From positions 1 to 64,000 of the forward strand of contig NZ_AGFU01000015.1 in NCBI RefSeq assembly GCF_000226955.1: a stretch of 64,000 bases of DNA. Direction: 5' to 3'. The position numbers and the translations under genes are program-made. This document shows, one piece after another, positions 34,068 through 42,378 of this stretch (the first letter of the stretch is position 1; each line of letters starts with the position of its first letter). The notes under the pieces are model-generated. The model ran no database searches, was not told the DNA's origin, and saw only the letters and a list, made by a program, of their open reading frames with translations. This DNA is from Sphingomonas elodea ATCC 31461. GTDB taxonomy: Bacteria; Pseudomonadota; Alphaproteobacteria; Sphingomonadales; Sphingomonadaceae.

Positions 34068-37000
34068 CCCGGATATGCGGTTACAAGAAGTGCCTCATTC
34101 CTACCAGTTGCTGTCTTTCTACCCGTAATGGTGTAAATCGCAGTAATATACTGTGTTTTTAGGCCAGATATCATGTCGGTCCCTACGACCATTCCGGTCG
34201 CCCCCGTAACTCGAATTGACCGACCTGCCCGGCCGCCAGCACTCGCAGGCACGGCAATGCTGCCTTCGGTCACACCCTGAACGGCTGCCAGTACGGCGAC
34301 CGGCGAGTTGATATCGCCACCGAAGGCGCTCTTTGCGGAATTTGGTGCGTGCTTCAGATACGCCGCAGCGGACGCGGCAAGCGCCTGGGCAGGGTCCACT
34401 TCGAACGGCAAGGGAGGTCCAGACAGTTTATCGGTAGCCTTGGCATAGCATCTTGTTTCGAGATTTTGCGGCCCGTCACTGTTTCCTCCAACCTCGCTCG
34501 GCGCTGGCTGGCCATGCAGAAGGCTAATAAACGGAGACTCATGAAATAAGGTTCCTAAGCCTCTGAGCGGGTCGACCTTGGGTTCCCACTTCTTGCCAGT
34601 TACAACGATTTCGTCGTCCTCGAGGCCAAGAGGGTCTATTTTGTTAATAGGATCTCCACCGACATAGTTATACCAGTTTAATCCATCCGAGTAACCTATT
34701 GGATCTGTTTGCATGAAGCGGCCAAGACCCGGCGAGTAAATCCGGGCTTTGTAGTCGTACATGCCTAGTTCCGGGATCCACTTCTGCCCGGTGTATTGAA
34801 ATCGGCCCTGATTGCCTGATCCGGGGATGCCGTACTCGTCATAGCGGTTAACGAAGATGGGATTGCCGTTGCCATCGGTAGCCGCAACGACGCTGCCGCG
34901 CTCGTCCGTGTGCAACCAGCGCCGGTCACTCGTGCCAGCACCCTCGTACCAGATGAGCGGCTCGTCCGTGCCTGGGCCAAACACATAGCGCCGCAGCAAC
35001 GCGCCAGTCGCCTGGTTGGTCTCCGCCAGCATGTCCGTGCCATCATAGGTGAAAGTGGTGTTCACCGGCCCGCCGCTGACGTTGAACAAGCGTCCGAGCG
35101 GATCGTACGCCATGTACGCGCTGGGACCGGTGGCGAGCTGATTATCCAACGTGTACGCATATGTCTGACCGCCTGAGTTGTTCAGGTTGCCGCGCGCATC
35201 GTATCCAAATCCGACCCCTCCCGCGCTCGTATACTGATTGAGACCGTTTACGGCATATCCCCGATCTACGTTGACGGCTCCGTTCCATGCATAGGCGTCG
35301 TTCTGTGCCGTTCGGCTCACGATCTGCCCTACCGAGTTATAAGTTAGTCCGACCGACTGATCGTAGGCGCTGCCGGCGAGATCGATCCCCATGGAGGTGA
35401 GACGTGAGACCGGGTCGTAGCTGTAGGTCGTGCTGGTTCCATTGCCGCGCGTGAGGCTCGTGCGGCGCCCGAGACTGTCATAGCCGAAGCTCGCCAGCAC
35501 AAATCCCCCATTCTCTCTAATGACGGTGATTGCGGCAAGATTGTTGTACTCGTACGTCACGAAGAAACCATCGCCCCAGGTCAGCCTCGTGCGGCGACTT
35601 GCTGCGTCATACTCGGAACTCGCGTTCCCGAAACCATACCAGTTATCCGTCTGATTACGACGGCGGCCGAGCGCGTCATAGGTGAAGGAAAGCGTCCGAC
35701 CGTTCGAATCGGTTGCTGACGTCATGCGTCCAAGAAGGTCATATCCATAGGACTGATCGGTTTCCCAATAGACATTGTTCGGGCGATCTTTGTACGTTAG
35801 GCGGTTGAGGCTGTCATACGCGTACCCGATCGATTGGCCATCCCGACGCCGGCGCGCGGTCACGTTCCCCGCCGCATCGTACGTGAGCTGTTCATAGCTG
35901 CCGTCTACGAAGCTTGTCGTTGCCTGGCGATCGTGGCCATCGTACCCATAGGTGGTGGTGTTACCGTTTCCGTCCTTCACCCAGAGGACGCGCCCGTTGT
36001 CGCTATAACCCTGCTGGAAATCGTCAGCGACCTCTGCGGTGCCGACCCCGCGCGTGACCTTCGTCGCCCGGTTGAGTCCATCATAGGCGGTTTGCGTCAC
36101 GCGATCCGGCCCATTTGGCCCACCGGTCTGGTACGGGGAGCAGCTGCCTGCCTGCGGCCCCCAGTTGGCGGGGTTCATGTATTGGATGGTACAGGTCTGG
36201 TTGCCAACACCGTCATAGAGATAGTCTGCAACCGTGTAGGTGGTGCCGGCGGCGGCAACGGTCGCCCTGATGACGCGATCAGCGGCATTGTAACTGTTCG
36301 TGCTTCGGCTGGCCTCGGCGAAGCCGTTCCAAGACGCATCGGAATCATCCGTAACCGTCCCTTCGGCCGCCCATTCAAGCCGCCCAAAACCGTCGTAATT
36401 CAACTTCTTTGCCGCTCGGACGAGCGGCCCCGCGCCATCGGGATCAGGGTACACCACACCCAGTACCCGGCGATCTGCATCGTAACGGTAGCGAGTTACG
36501 TCGACCGAACCTGGTAGGGGGCCATCGACCGACATGGCATTGCCGATCGCATCATAACTCGTGGTCGTGCTACTTGCGACGCTCCCGTCACCAGCCGCGA
36601 CAGTCACGCTCGTCACGTTGAGCGCGCTGTCATAGCTGATTGTTTGTCTTGTCTCGTTGGCGCTGTTGACGCACTGCTCGGCCGCGCCAGTGCTGCAGGT
36701 CGAGACACCCGTCAAAAGCGAGACGCCAGCGCTGTTGGTGGTGTAGCTGTACCGGACCTCTGGCCGTGCCGACGCACCTGCAGGCTGGGGTGGCTTAACC
36801 CTGGCGATTAGGCCGGTTGCCGGATCATATTCATAGTTTGTGACACTGCCCCTGGCATCCGTGGTCGTCGCGGGGCTGTTGCACGATGGGCTGTCGCAAG
36901 TCGCCGGGAATGTTGCACTCTGCACGATGTCGGGCATACCGGAGCCCGGCTTGGCCCGCATTCTTGTTTCAGTGACATTGCCGCGAGAGTCGTAGCTGTA

Positions 37001-38242
37001 CAGGACCTTGTTCCCTTCAGGGAAAGTAACTTCCTGTGGCCTGCTCAGCCCGTCCCACTGATAGGATGTCGTTTTGCTCAAAGCGTTGGTTACCGATGTC
37101 GGTCGATATTTGTTCAGGTCAGAAACGACGGTTGTTTGGCGACCCAGGGCATCCGTTACGACCATCGTCGCAGTCGAGCCGGCAACCGTGCGACTGTAGT
37201 TGGTGGTAATACCGTCTCGGGTCACCGATGTAACGTTTCCGCCGGAACGCGTGATCGTCGTTGTGTTGCTGGAAGCGCCCGGACGGCGTACGGCCGTAAT
37301 TGACAGCTGCGAACCGGTGATCTGCCACGTTTTCCCACCTGGCGTTGTGATCGTGTAGACCCCTACCGCTGGGTTGCCGTACGTTACGGTGCCGACGGTG
37401 GAGGATCCGCTTTGCAGGGTCGCGCTGATCTTCCTGAACCAATCGGGAACAGGCCCGTTGTTGCCAGCATAGTTCCAAGAAATCGCGTAGCCAGCCGAGT
37501 TACTGACCCCACCAAGCCGCCATGAAAACGTACAATTCGGTCCGCTATCGATTGGAGCCTGATCGCAGTTCTCGTAAATGTTCCAGTCCAGCGTTACCGT
37601 CATATCAGTCTTGCCTGATATCGACGTCGGCAGCAGCGTGCAGTTATAGCGATTGCTGTCGTCGCAGATATTGGAAAGGCCACCATATCCACCTACAGGA
37701 TTTGCGAACACGATTTCCGTGCCATCCAGCGTCCTGTAAATGATAGTGTTGCCCACGAAATTCAACGTCGCCCCAGTCCCACGCGCGGAGGTCAGGTTCG
37801 AGTTGTAGAAGTTGTCGAATGACAGGCCGAGATTCACGACATAGTTGGTTGTGCCGCCTGCTCCCTGGGTTTGATAGAGGCTTATCTGCGACCAGTTATC
37901 GATTTGGCCGTCATGAGCGATCAGGGGAAGTTTCGCTTGTCCTGATCCAAGCACTGCGATGGGTATCCGGAGGGAGAACTGGCCTGTCGTGAGATCAACA
38001 CCGTTTTCATCCAGATTCGGGTGCGGAGAAGATTGCGCCAAAGCCGGCGCGCCGAGGCCAACCGATAGAATGGTGGTAATGCAGAGGCTGACACGCCGCG
38101 CGTTCTTCAGCCAAGACGCGGACACAGCCTCCCCCGTCGAAACGAATTGCCGTCGAGGATCCCGTGAACCCACTTGAGTGACCCCGACGAGACTGCGCGC
38201 AAAATGCCGCCCAGAGACGGACCTAATGGCCAACGCCTTCAT
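34055..38242 (-). CDS. Rhs/YD-repeat polymorphic toxin
   Basis: A 1395-residue protein. A hydrophobic segment with a signal-peptidase site (CITTILSVGLGAPALAQ) ends at residue 70, preceded by an extended 45-residue basic leader; a strong GGGGAGAG ribosome binding site supports the start at 38242. Residues about 330-1190 are YD repeats (many copies such as YDALGRRRNQT and YGYDGHDRQATT). The Rhs core ends at IYSPGLGRFMQTDPIGY and INKIDPLGLED at about 1200. The last roughly 190 residues are the variable C-terminal domain, ending YTITGRKTATGRNEALLVTAYPGCPR; such ends occur in RNase-type toxins of the BECR fold, at low certainty. Downstream lie an immunity gene and an orphan module. No VgrG, PAAR or Tc toxin component is present. 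Confidence 0.88.
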   Translation of the reverse strand: MKALAIRSVSGRHFARSLVGVTQVGSRDPRRQFVSTGEAVSASWLKNARRVSLCITTILSVGLGAPALAQSSPHPNLDENGVDLTTGQFSLRIPIAVLGSGQAKLPLIAHDGQIDNWSQISLYQTQGAGGTTNYVVNLGLSFDNFYNSNLTSARGTGATLNFVGNTIIYRTLDGTEIVFANPVGGYGGLSNICDDSNRYNCTLLPTSISGKTDMTVTLDWNIYENCDQAPIDSGPNCTFSWRLGGVSNSAGYAISWNYAGNNGPVPDWFRKISATLQSGSSTVGTVTYGNPAVGVYTITTPGGKTWQITGSQLSITAVRRPGASSNTTTITRSGGNVTSVTRDGITTNYSRTVAGSTATMVVTDALGRQTTVVSDLNKYRPTSVTNALSKTTSYQWDGLSRPQEVTFPEGNKVLYSYDSRGNVTETRMRAKPGSGMPDIVQSATFPATCDSPSCNSPATTTDARGSVTNYEYDPATGLIARVKPPQPAGASARPEVRYSYTTNSAGVSLLTGVSTCSTGAAEQCVNSANETRQTISYDSALNVTSVTVAAGDGSVASSTTTSYDAIGNAMSVDGPLPGSVDVTRYRYDADRRVLGVVYPDPDGAGPLVRAAKKLNYDGFGRLEWAAEGTVTDDSDASWNGFAEASRSTNSYNAADRVIRATVAAAGTTYTVADYLYDGVGNQTCTIQYMNPANWGPQAGSCSPYQTGGPNGPDRVTQTAYDGLNRATKVTRGVGTAEVADDFQQGYSDNGRVLWVKDGNGNTTTYGYDGHDRQATTSFVDGSYEQLTYDAAGNVTARRRRDGQSIGYAYDSLNRLTYKDRPNNVYWETDQSYGYDLLGRMTSATDSNGRTLSFTYDALGRRRNQTDNWYGFGNASSEYDAASRRTRLTWGDGFFVTYEYNNLAAITVIRENGGFVLASFGYDSLGRRTSLTRGNGTSTTYSYDPVSRLTSMGIDLAGSAYDQSVGLTYNSVGQIVSRTAQNDAYAWNGAVNVDRGYAVNGLNQYTSAGGVGFGYDARGNLNNSGGQTYAYTLDNQLATGPSAYMAYDPLGRLFNVSGGPVNTTFTYDGTDMLAETNQATGALLRRYVFGPGTDEPLIWYEGAGTSDRRWLHTDERGSVVAATDGNGNPIFVNRYDEYGIPGSGNQGRFQYTGQKWIPELGMYDYKARIYSPGLGRFMQTDPIGYSDGLNWYNYVGGDPINKIDPLGLEDDEIVVTGKKWEPKVDPLRGLGTLFHESPFISLLHGQPAPSEVGGNSDGPQNLETRCYAKATDKLSGPPLPFEVDPAQALAASAAAYLKHAPNSAKSAFGGDINSPVAVLAAVQGVTEGSIAVPASAGGRAGRSIRVTGATGMVVGTDMISGLKTQYITAIYTITGRKTATGRNEALLVTAYPGCPR

Positions 38243-38273
38243 GCAACTCTCCCCATTTATGAAATTGCGCCTG

Positions 38274-38483
38274 TCAGCGGACGCCCGTTACCTTGACGTT
38301 GCTCCGGTTGTCCGCCCTGTCGAGGGTGTACTGCGTTTGAACGCCATTATTGACGGAGCCAGAGCGCACCACCCGAACAAGCCGCCCTTTAGCATCGTAC
38401 GTGTAGGTCACCGTCTCTGCGGCAATCGCGGCACTACCGGAGAACATAGATGCCAGCATGAAGAACACGCGAATGAAGCCCAT
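38274..38483 (-). CDS. short secreted single-YD-repeat protein (upstream of rhs)
   Basis: A 69-residue protein with signal peptide MGFIRVFFMLASMFSGSAAIA and a single YD repeat: YTYDAKGRLVRVV followed by YTLDRADNRSNVKVTG. GAGGGGG precedes the ATG. It lies 31 bp upstream of the rhs gene on the same strand. Three more proteins of the same plan occur inside the T4SS operon (42053, 46260, 47025), so this is a local family. Its role is unknown; an orphan fragment of Rhs is possible, but the intact signal peptide and ribosome binding site argue for a real gene. The T4SS operon runs divergently from the 218 bp to its right. Confidence 0.75.
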   Translation of the reverse strand: MGFIRVFFMLASMFSGSAAIAAETVTYTYDAKGRLVRVVRSGSVNNGVQTQYTLDRADNRSNVKVTGVR

Positions 38484-38701
38484 GTCTTTACCCCCTCATG
38501 CTCGCTGGAGATACTGGCAAAATCAGCCGCTACATACCTAGTTTCAACAGCGATTCGATCGAACCTCTCATAAGAGCAAATCCGTTGCAATGGGCGATTG
38601 CAAACGGTTCCGCACTAGAGAATATAGTGCAGCACCGGGTAGAGCACTTGGCTCAACATCCTGAACGCTTAGGGTTAGTTGGGGAGGGGGTCAGCAGACT
38701 T
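38484..38701. promoter_or_regulatory. divergent intergenic region between Rhs locus and T4SS operon
   Basis: About 218 bp between the start of the leftward YD/Rhs operon and the first gene of the rightward T4SS operon. Promoters for both must lie here. I can point to no confident -35/-10 pair or operator. The region is less GC-rich than the T4SS genes. Confidence 0.4.
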
Positions 38702-39016
38702 ATGCAAATGAAAGCATTGAAGAAATCTGTTTTCGTCATGCTCCTGCTGCCGTTACCGGCTTACGCGCAGGAAAGCGTTGCTGATCCTGCCGGCTCAGGT
38801 GTCCTTGTTTCGGCGGTGCACTGGCTGCAGGGCACGTTGCTCGGTACCGTCGCAACGGTGGTTGCGGTTATCGCGGTAGCCATGGTCGGCTTCCTGATGC
38901 TCACTGGCCGCATCAACTGGCGCTACGGCGCGACCGTGATCCTCGGCTGCTTCATCCTGTTCGGTGCCGCCAGCATCGTCGCCGGCATCCAGTCCACCGC
39001 CCAGCTCGGCCAGTGA
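38702..39016 (+). CDS. virB2: VirB2/TrbC-type pilin
   Basis: A 104-residue prepilin: signal peptide (MKALKKSVFVMLLLPLPAYAQ) and two hydrophobic segments, WLQGTLLGTVATVVAVIAVAMVGFLML and the one around GATVILGCFILFGAASIVAG, joined by a short basic loop (TGRINWRYG). This is the VirB2/TrbC plan; the mature protein would polymerise into the T4SS pilus. Alternative starts are ATG 38702 and ATG 38708. It is first in the operon, followed after one base by virB3. A second VirB2-like gene closes the operon at 48753. Confidence 0.88.
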   Translation: MQMKALKKSVFVMLLLPLPAYAQESVADPAGSGVLVSAVHWLQGTLLGTVATVVAVIAVAMVGFLMLTGRINWRYGATVILGCFILFGAASIVAGIQSTAQLGQ

Positions 39017-39017
39017 C

Positions 39018-39302
39018 ATGAACGGCCTGGAGCGCGACCAGCTGTTCGTGGCGCTGACGCGCCCGCAGATGTTCGCGGGCGTTACCTACAGCTATTTCGT
39101 CGGCAATGCGGTCATCGCGACCGAGCTGTTCCTGGTGTTCAAGTCCGCCTGGGTGCTGGCCATCGCGCTTGCCGTGCATCTGGCCGGCGTGCTTCTGTGC
39201 CTGCGCGAGCCGCGCTTCTTCGATCTCTGGCTGACGCGGGTCAGTCGCTGCCCGCGCGTGCGCAACCATGGCCTGTGGCGATGCAACTCCTACCGGCCCT
39301 GA
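39018..39302 (+). CDS. virB3: VirB3-type inner-membrane protein
   Basis: A 94-residue protein with the VirB3 hallmark start (LERDQLFVALTRPQMFAGVTYSYF), two membrane segments (FVGNAVIATELFLVFKSAWVLAIALAVHL) and a basic tail. It assists VirB4 and pilus assembly in the inner membrane. It overlaps virB4 by 22 bp, as commonly seen for this pair. Confidence 0.9.
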   Translation: MNGLERDQLFVALTRPQMFAGVTYSYFVGNAVIATELFLVFKSAWVLAIALAVHLAGVLLCLREPRFFDLWLTRVSRCPRVRNHGLWRCNSYRP

Positions 39303-41653
39303 CCCGCGACAGGAAGATCGTCGCCAGGGAAGCACCGGCAGGGCGGCATCTGCCCTATGCCGCACAGGTGGACGATCACACGATCCAGACGCGCGACGGC
39401 GTGCTGATGCAATTCCTCCACCTGCGCGGGCTGTTGTTCGAGACCGCCGACAGTGAGGAAATCAACTATCGCAAGCGCCTGCGCGACGCGATGCTGCAGA
39501 CGATCGGGTCTTCGCAGTTCGCGCTCTACCATCATGTCGTGCGCCGACAGGTCGAGCCGGAACTCGACGCGGTGTTTCCGGATGCCTTTTCGCAGCGGCT
39601 CGATGATGCCTGGCAGGCGCGGCTGTCGCGCAAGAAGCTCTACGTCAACGACCTGTTCCTGACGCTGATCCGCCGCCCGCTGCAGGGGCGCATCGGTCTG
39701 CTCGATCGCCTGCGCGGTACGGGCAATGCCGAGGAAGGCACGCGCGGTCTCCGTCAGCTCGACGCAGCACGCGAGGCGCTAATGGCTGCGCTCGGCAGCT
39801 ATGAGCCTCGGTTGCTCAGCGTCTATCAGACCGATCAGGGGCTATGCTCCGAGCCGCTCGAGTTCCTCTCCAGCCTGTACAATGGCGAAACCCGTCCCGT
39901 GCTGCTACCGCACCAGGATATCGGCGCCTATCTTCCCTACCGCCGAATCAGCTTCGGCCAGGAGGCGATCGAACTGGCGCCCGTCGGCGCGCTACCGCGC
40001 AGCTTCCTGGGGCTTCTGTCGATCAAGGATTATCCGGGGCAGACCGCGGCGGGCATGCTGGACGAGCTGCTGCGCCTGCCGTTCGAGCTCACCATTTCCC
40101 AGAGCTTCGGCTTCATTGAAAGGCAGGCCGCCCTTTCGCGCATGAACCTGGCACTGCGCCGCATGCGGTCAGCAGAAGACGAGGCGGTCAGCCTGCGTGC
40201 GGATCTCTCCAGCGCCAAGGACGATGTCGCAGCGGGCCGTGCGGGTTTTGGCGAACACCACATGACGGTGGCGATCCGCGGGCAGACGCTGGCCGAGGTC
40301 GACGAGGGCATTGCCGAGGTTCATGCGGCGCTCGCCGATATGGGCATCATCGCGGTGCGCGAGGATATCGCGCTGGAGCCAGCCTTCTGGGCGCAGTTCC
40401 CGGGCAACTTCAACTATATTGCCCGCCGCGGGCTGATCTCGACCAGCAACTTCGCCGGCTTCGCCTCAGGGCACAACCTGCCGCAAGGCAAGGCATCCGG
40501 CAATCACTGGGGACAGGCGGTCACGCTGCTCGAAACCACCGCTGCCGGCCCCTATCATTTCAACTTCCACCAGGGCGACCTCGGCAACTTCACGATCATC
40601 GGCCCCTCGGGCTCGGGCAAAACGGTGGTCCTCAACTTCCTGCTCGCACAGGCGCGCAAGTTCGCGCCCCGCATCGTGTTTTTCGACAAGGACCGCGGCG
40701 CCGAGCTGTTTCTGCGCGCGATCGGCGGGCGCTATGACCTGCTGCGTCCCGGCACGCCGTCGGGGCTCAACCCGCTCCAGATCGACGACACGGCCGCCAA
40801 TCGCCAGTTCCTGATCGATTGGGTGGTGCTGCTCGCCGGCGGCGCGGATATCGAGGAACTCGCCCAGATCAAGGACGCGATCGACGCGAGCTTCGGGCAG
40901 CCGCTCGAACAGCGGCGCCTGCGCCATCTGGTCGAGCTGTTCCGCGGCGGCCATCGTCCGCATGGGCATGACCTCTGGGCGCGGCTGCGGCCCTGGTGGG
41001 GCGAGGGCGAGCGGGCCTGGCTATTCGACAATGCGCTCGACGACACCGACCTGACCGCTGCGACGGTCGGGTTCGACATGACCCAGATCCTCGACGATCC
41101 AGCACTTCGCACCCCAGCGATGATGTACCTCTTCCACCGGGTGGAAGAGCGGCTCGACGGGACGCCCGCGATCATCGTGGTCGACGAGGGCTGGAAGGCG
41201 CTCGACGACGAGGTATTCGTTCGCCGGATCAAGGACTGGGAAAAGACCATCCGCAAGAGGAACGGCGTGGTCGGCTTCGCGACGCAAAGCGCGCAGGATG
41301 CGCTGGAGAGCAAGATCGCCAGCGCGATCATCGAACAGGCCGCGACCCAGATCTTCATGGTCAACCCCAAGGCACGGGCTGCCGACTATGTCGAAGGCTT
41401 CGGGCTTACCGAGCATGAGTTCGCGCTGGTCCGCACGCTGCCGGACAGTTCGCACTGCTTCCTGATCAAGCATGGCAATGAAAGTGTCGTCGCGCGGCTC
41501 AACCTCACCGGCGAGCACGAACTGCTGATAATTTTGTCCGGCCGCGAGCGCACAGTCCGAATACTCGACGAAGTTCGGGCAATCACAGGCGATAACGTCG
41601 ATGATTGGCTACCGAAATTGATGGATCGTGTGTTGATTACGGGGAAATTTTGA
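39281..41653 (+). CDS. virB4: VirB4-type secretion ATPase
   Basis: A 790-residue ATPase that powers pilus biogenesis and transfer. Residues 1-400 are the VirB4/CagE N-terminal domain. Walker A (IIGPSGSGKTVVLNF) is at about 442-456, Walker B is in PAIIVVDEGWKALDDE, and GFATQSAQDALES follows. The ATG at 39281 lies inside virB3. The last 40 codons (DDWLPKLMDRVLITGKF at the end) use more A and T than the rest of the gene, suggesting that the 3' end was exchanged when the neighbouring small genes arrived. The usual virB5 gene does not follow; instead two small secreted protein genes do. Confidence 0.93.
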   Translation: MQLLPALTRDRKIVAREAPAGRHLPYAAQVDDHTIQTRDGVLMQFLHLRGLLFETADSEEINYRKRLRDAMLQTIGSSQFALYHHVVRRQVEPELDAVFPDAFSQRLDDAWQARLSRKKLYVNDLFLTLIRRPLQGRIGLLDRLRGTGNAEEGTRGLRQLDAAREALMAALGSYEPRLLSVYQTDQGLCSEPLEFLSSLYNGETRPVLLPHQDIGAYLPYRRISFGQEAIELAPVGALPRSFLGLLSIKDYPGQTAAGMLDELLRLPFELTISQSFGFIERQAALSRMNLALRRMRSAEDEAVSLRADLSSAKDDVAAGRAGFGEHHMTVAIRGQTLAEVDEGIAEVHAALADMGIIAVREDIALEPAFWAQFPGNFNYIARRGLISTSNFAGFASGHNLPQGKASGNHWGQAVTLLETTAAGPYHFNFHQGDLGNFTIIGPSGSGKTVVLNFLLAQARKFAPRIVFFDKDRGAELFLRAIGGRYDLLRPGTPSGLNPLQIDDTAANRQFLIDWVVLLAGGADIEELAQIKDAIDASFGQPLEQRRLRHLVELFRGGHRPHGHDLWARLRPWWGEGERAWLFDNALDDTDLTAATVGFDMTQILDDPALRTPAMMYLFHRVEERLDGTPAIIVVDEGWKALDDEVFVRRIKDWEKTIRKRNGVVGFATQSAQDALESKIASAIIEQAATQIFMVNPKARAADYVEGFGLTEHEFALVRTLPDSSHCFLIKHGNESVVARLNLTGEHELLIILSGRERTVRILDEVRAITGDNVDDWLPKLMDRVLITGKF

Positions 41654-41671
41654 TTTTATCAAGGAGGGAAT

Positions 41672-42016
41672 ATGAAGAGCTTTCTACTCAAGACGCTACG
41701 CATTTTTGTTGCGTCGTCATCGATTTTAATTAGCAGCAACGCTTACTCTTCATCTTCGACAGCTGGTCTTATTTACAACGTGACTGTTTGGGACGGGAAG
41801 GTGCTGTTCTTCACAACAGGCACGCGCACGGCGGCACCAAGCTGCCAGGGTGTTGCGGGAAGGTGGGCGATAGATGCGACGACTGCAAAGGGTCAGGCGA
41901 TGTTCTCTGCGTTGCTTACCGCCAGCGCCATGGGAAAGCCTGTTGTAATTATGGGAACAGGATCGTGCGCAGACTGGGGTGATACCGAGTCGGTGCAATG
42001 GCTTCAAATTCCGTAA
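41672..42016 (+). CDS. small secreted two-cysteine protein, first copy
   Basis: A 114-residue protein with signal peptide (about residues 1-28, ending SSNAYSSSS) and a compact beta-rich domain of about 85 residues: YNVTVWDGKVLFFTTG, then SCQGVAGRWAIDATTAKGQAMFSALLTA, GKPVVIMGTGSC and SVQWLQIP. Two cysteines bracket the helix and probably form a disulfide. A second protein of the same plan lies at 47299. The pattern recalls small OB-fold secreted domains, but I cannot name a family. AAGGAGGG gives a perfect ribosome binding site. It is inserted between virB4 and virB6 with the YD gene, in AT-rich DNA. Confidence 0.7.
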   Translation: MKSFLLKTLRIFVASSSILISSNAYSSSSTAGLIYNVTVWDGKVLFFTTGTRTAAPSCQGVAGRWAIDATTAKGQAMFSALLTASAMGKPVVIMGTGSCADWGDTESVQWLQIP

Positions 42017-42052
42017 ATCAAGTGGTGAGATTGCTAGCTGCGAGGGTGGTCT

Positions 42053-42313
42053 ATGAATAAGATATCTTTCGTATTCAGTTTAATTTGTATTTTTACATCC
42101 ACTTCTGCGATTGCTCAGAGCTCAACGATTTATACCTATGATGCGCGTGGCAGACTAATCAAAGTGGTGGAAGATAAAAACTCTCGCAGATCCGTTGTAA
42201 CAAGCTATGAACTTGATAAAGCTGACAACCGAACGAGAGTTAAGGTTGAAGGCGCGGCGTATAAAGCTGTTGTTTTGCCGCTGGCCGGATACACAGTTAT
42301 TCCTTTGAAGTGA
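42053..42313 (+). CDS. short secreted single-YD-repeat protein (between virB4 and virB6)
   Basis: An 86-residue protein with signal peptide MNKISFVFSLICIFTSTSAIA, one YD repeat (YTYDARGRLIKVVEDK followed by YELDKADNRTRVKVEG), and a hydrophobic tail VVLPLAGYTVIPLK. The tail is nearly the same as in the protein at 47025 (IVLPINGYTMIFLK), so the two are paralogues rather than random Rhs fragments. GAGGGTGG precedes the ATG. It sits where virB5 would be expected. The function is unknown; the tail could anchor to a membrane or a partner. Confidence 0.75.
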   Translation: MNKISFVFSLICIFTSTSAIAQSSTIYTYDARGRLIKVVEDKNSRRSVVTSYELDKADNRTRVKVEGAAYKAVVLPLAGYTVIPLK

Positions 42314-42378
42314 GTTGGATAGTAAATGTATAGCGTCGATTATCGGGTGAGACGCTCCTGCCGGGGAACGAAGAGCCC

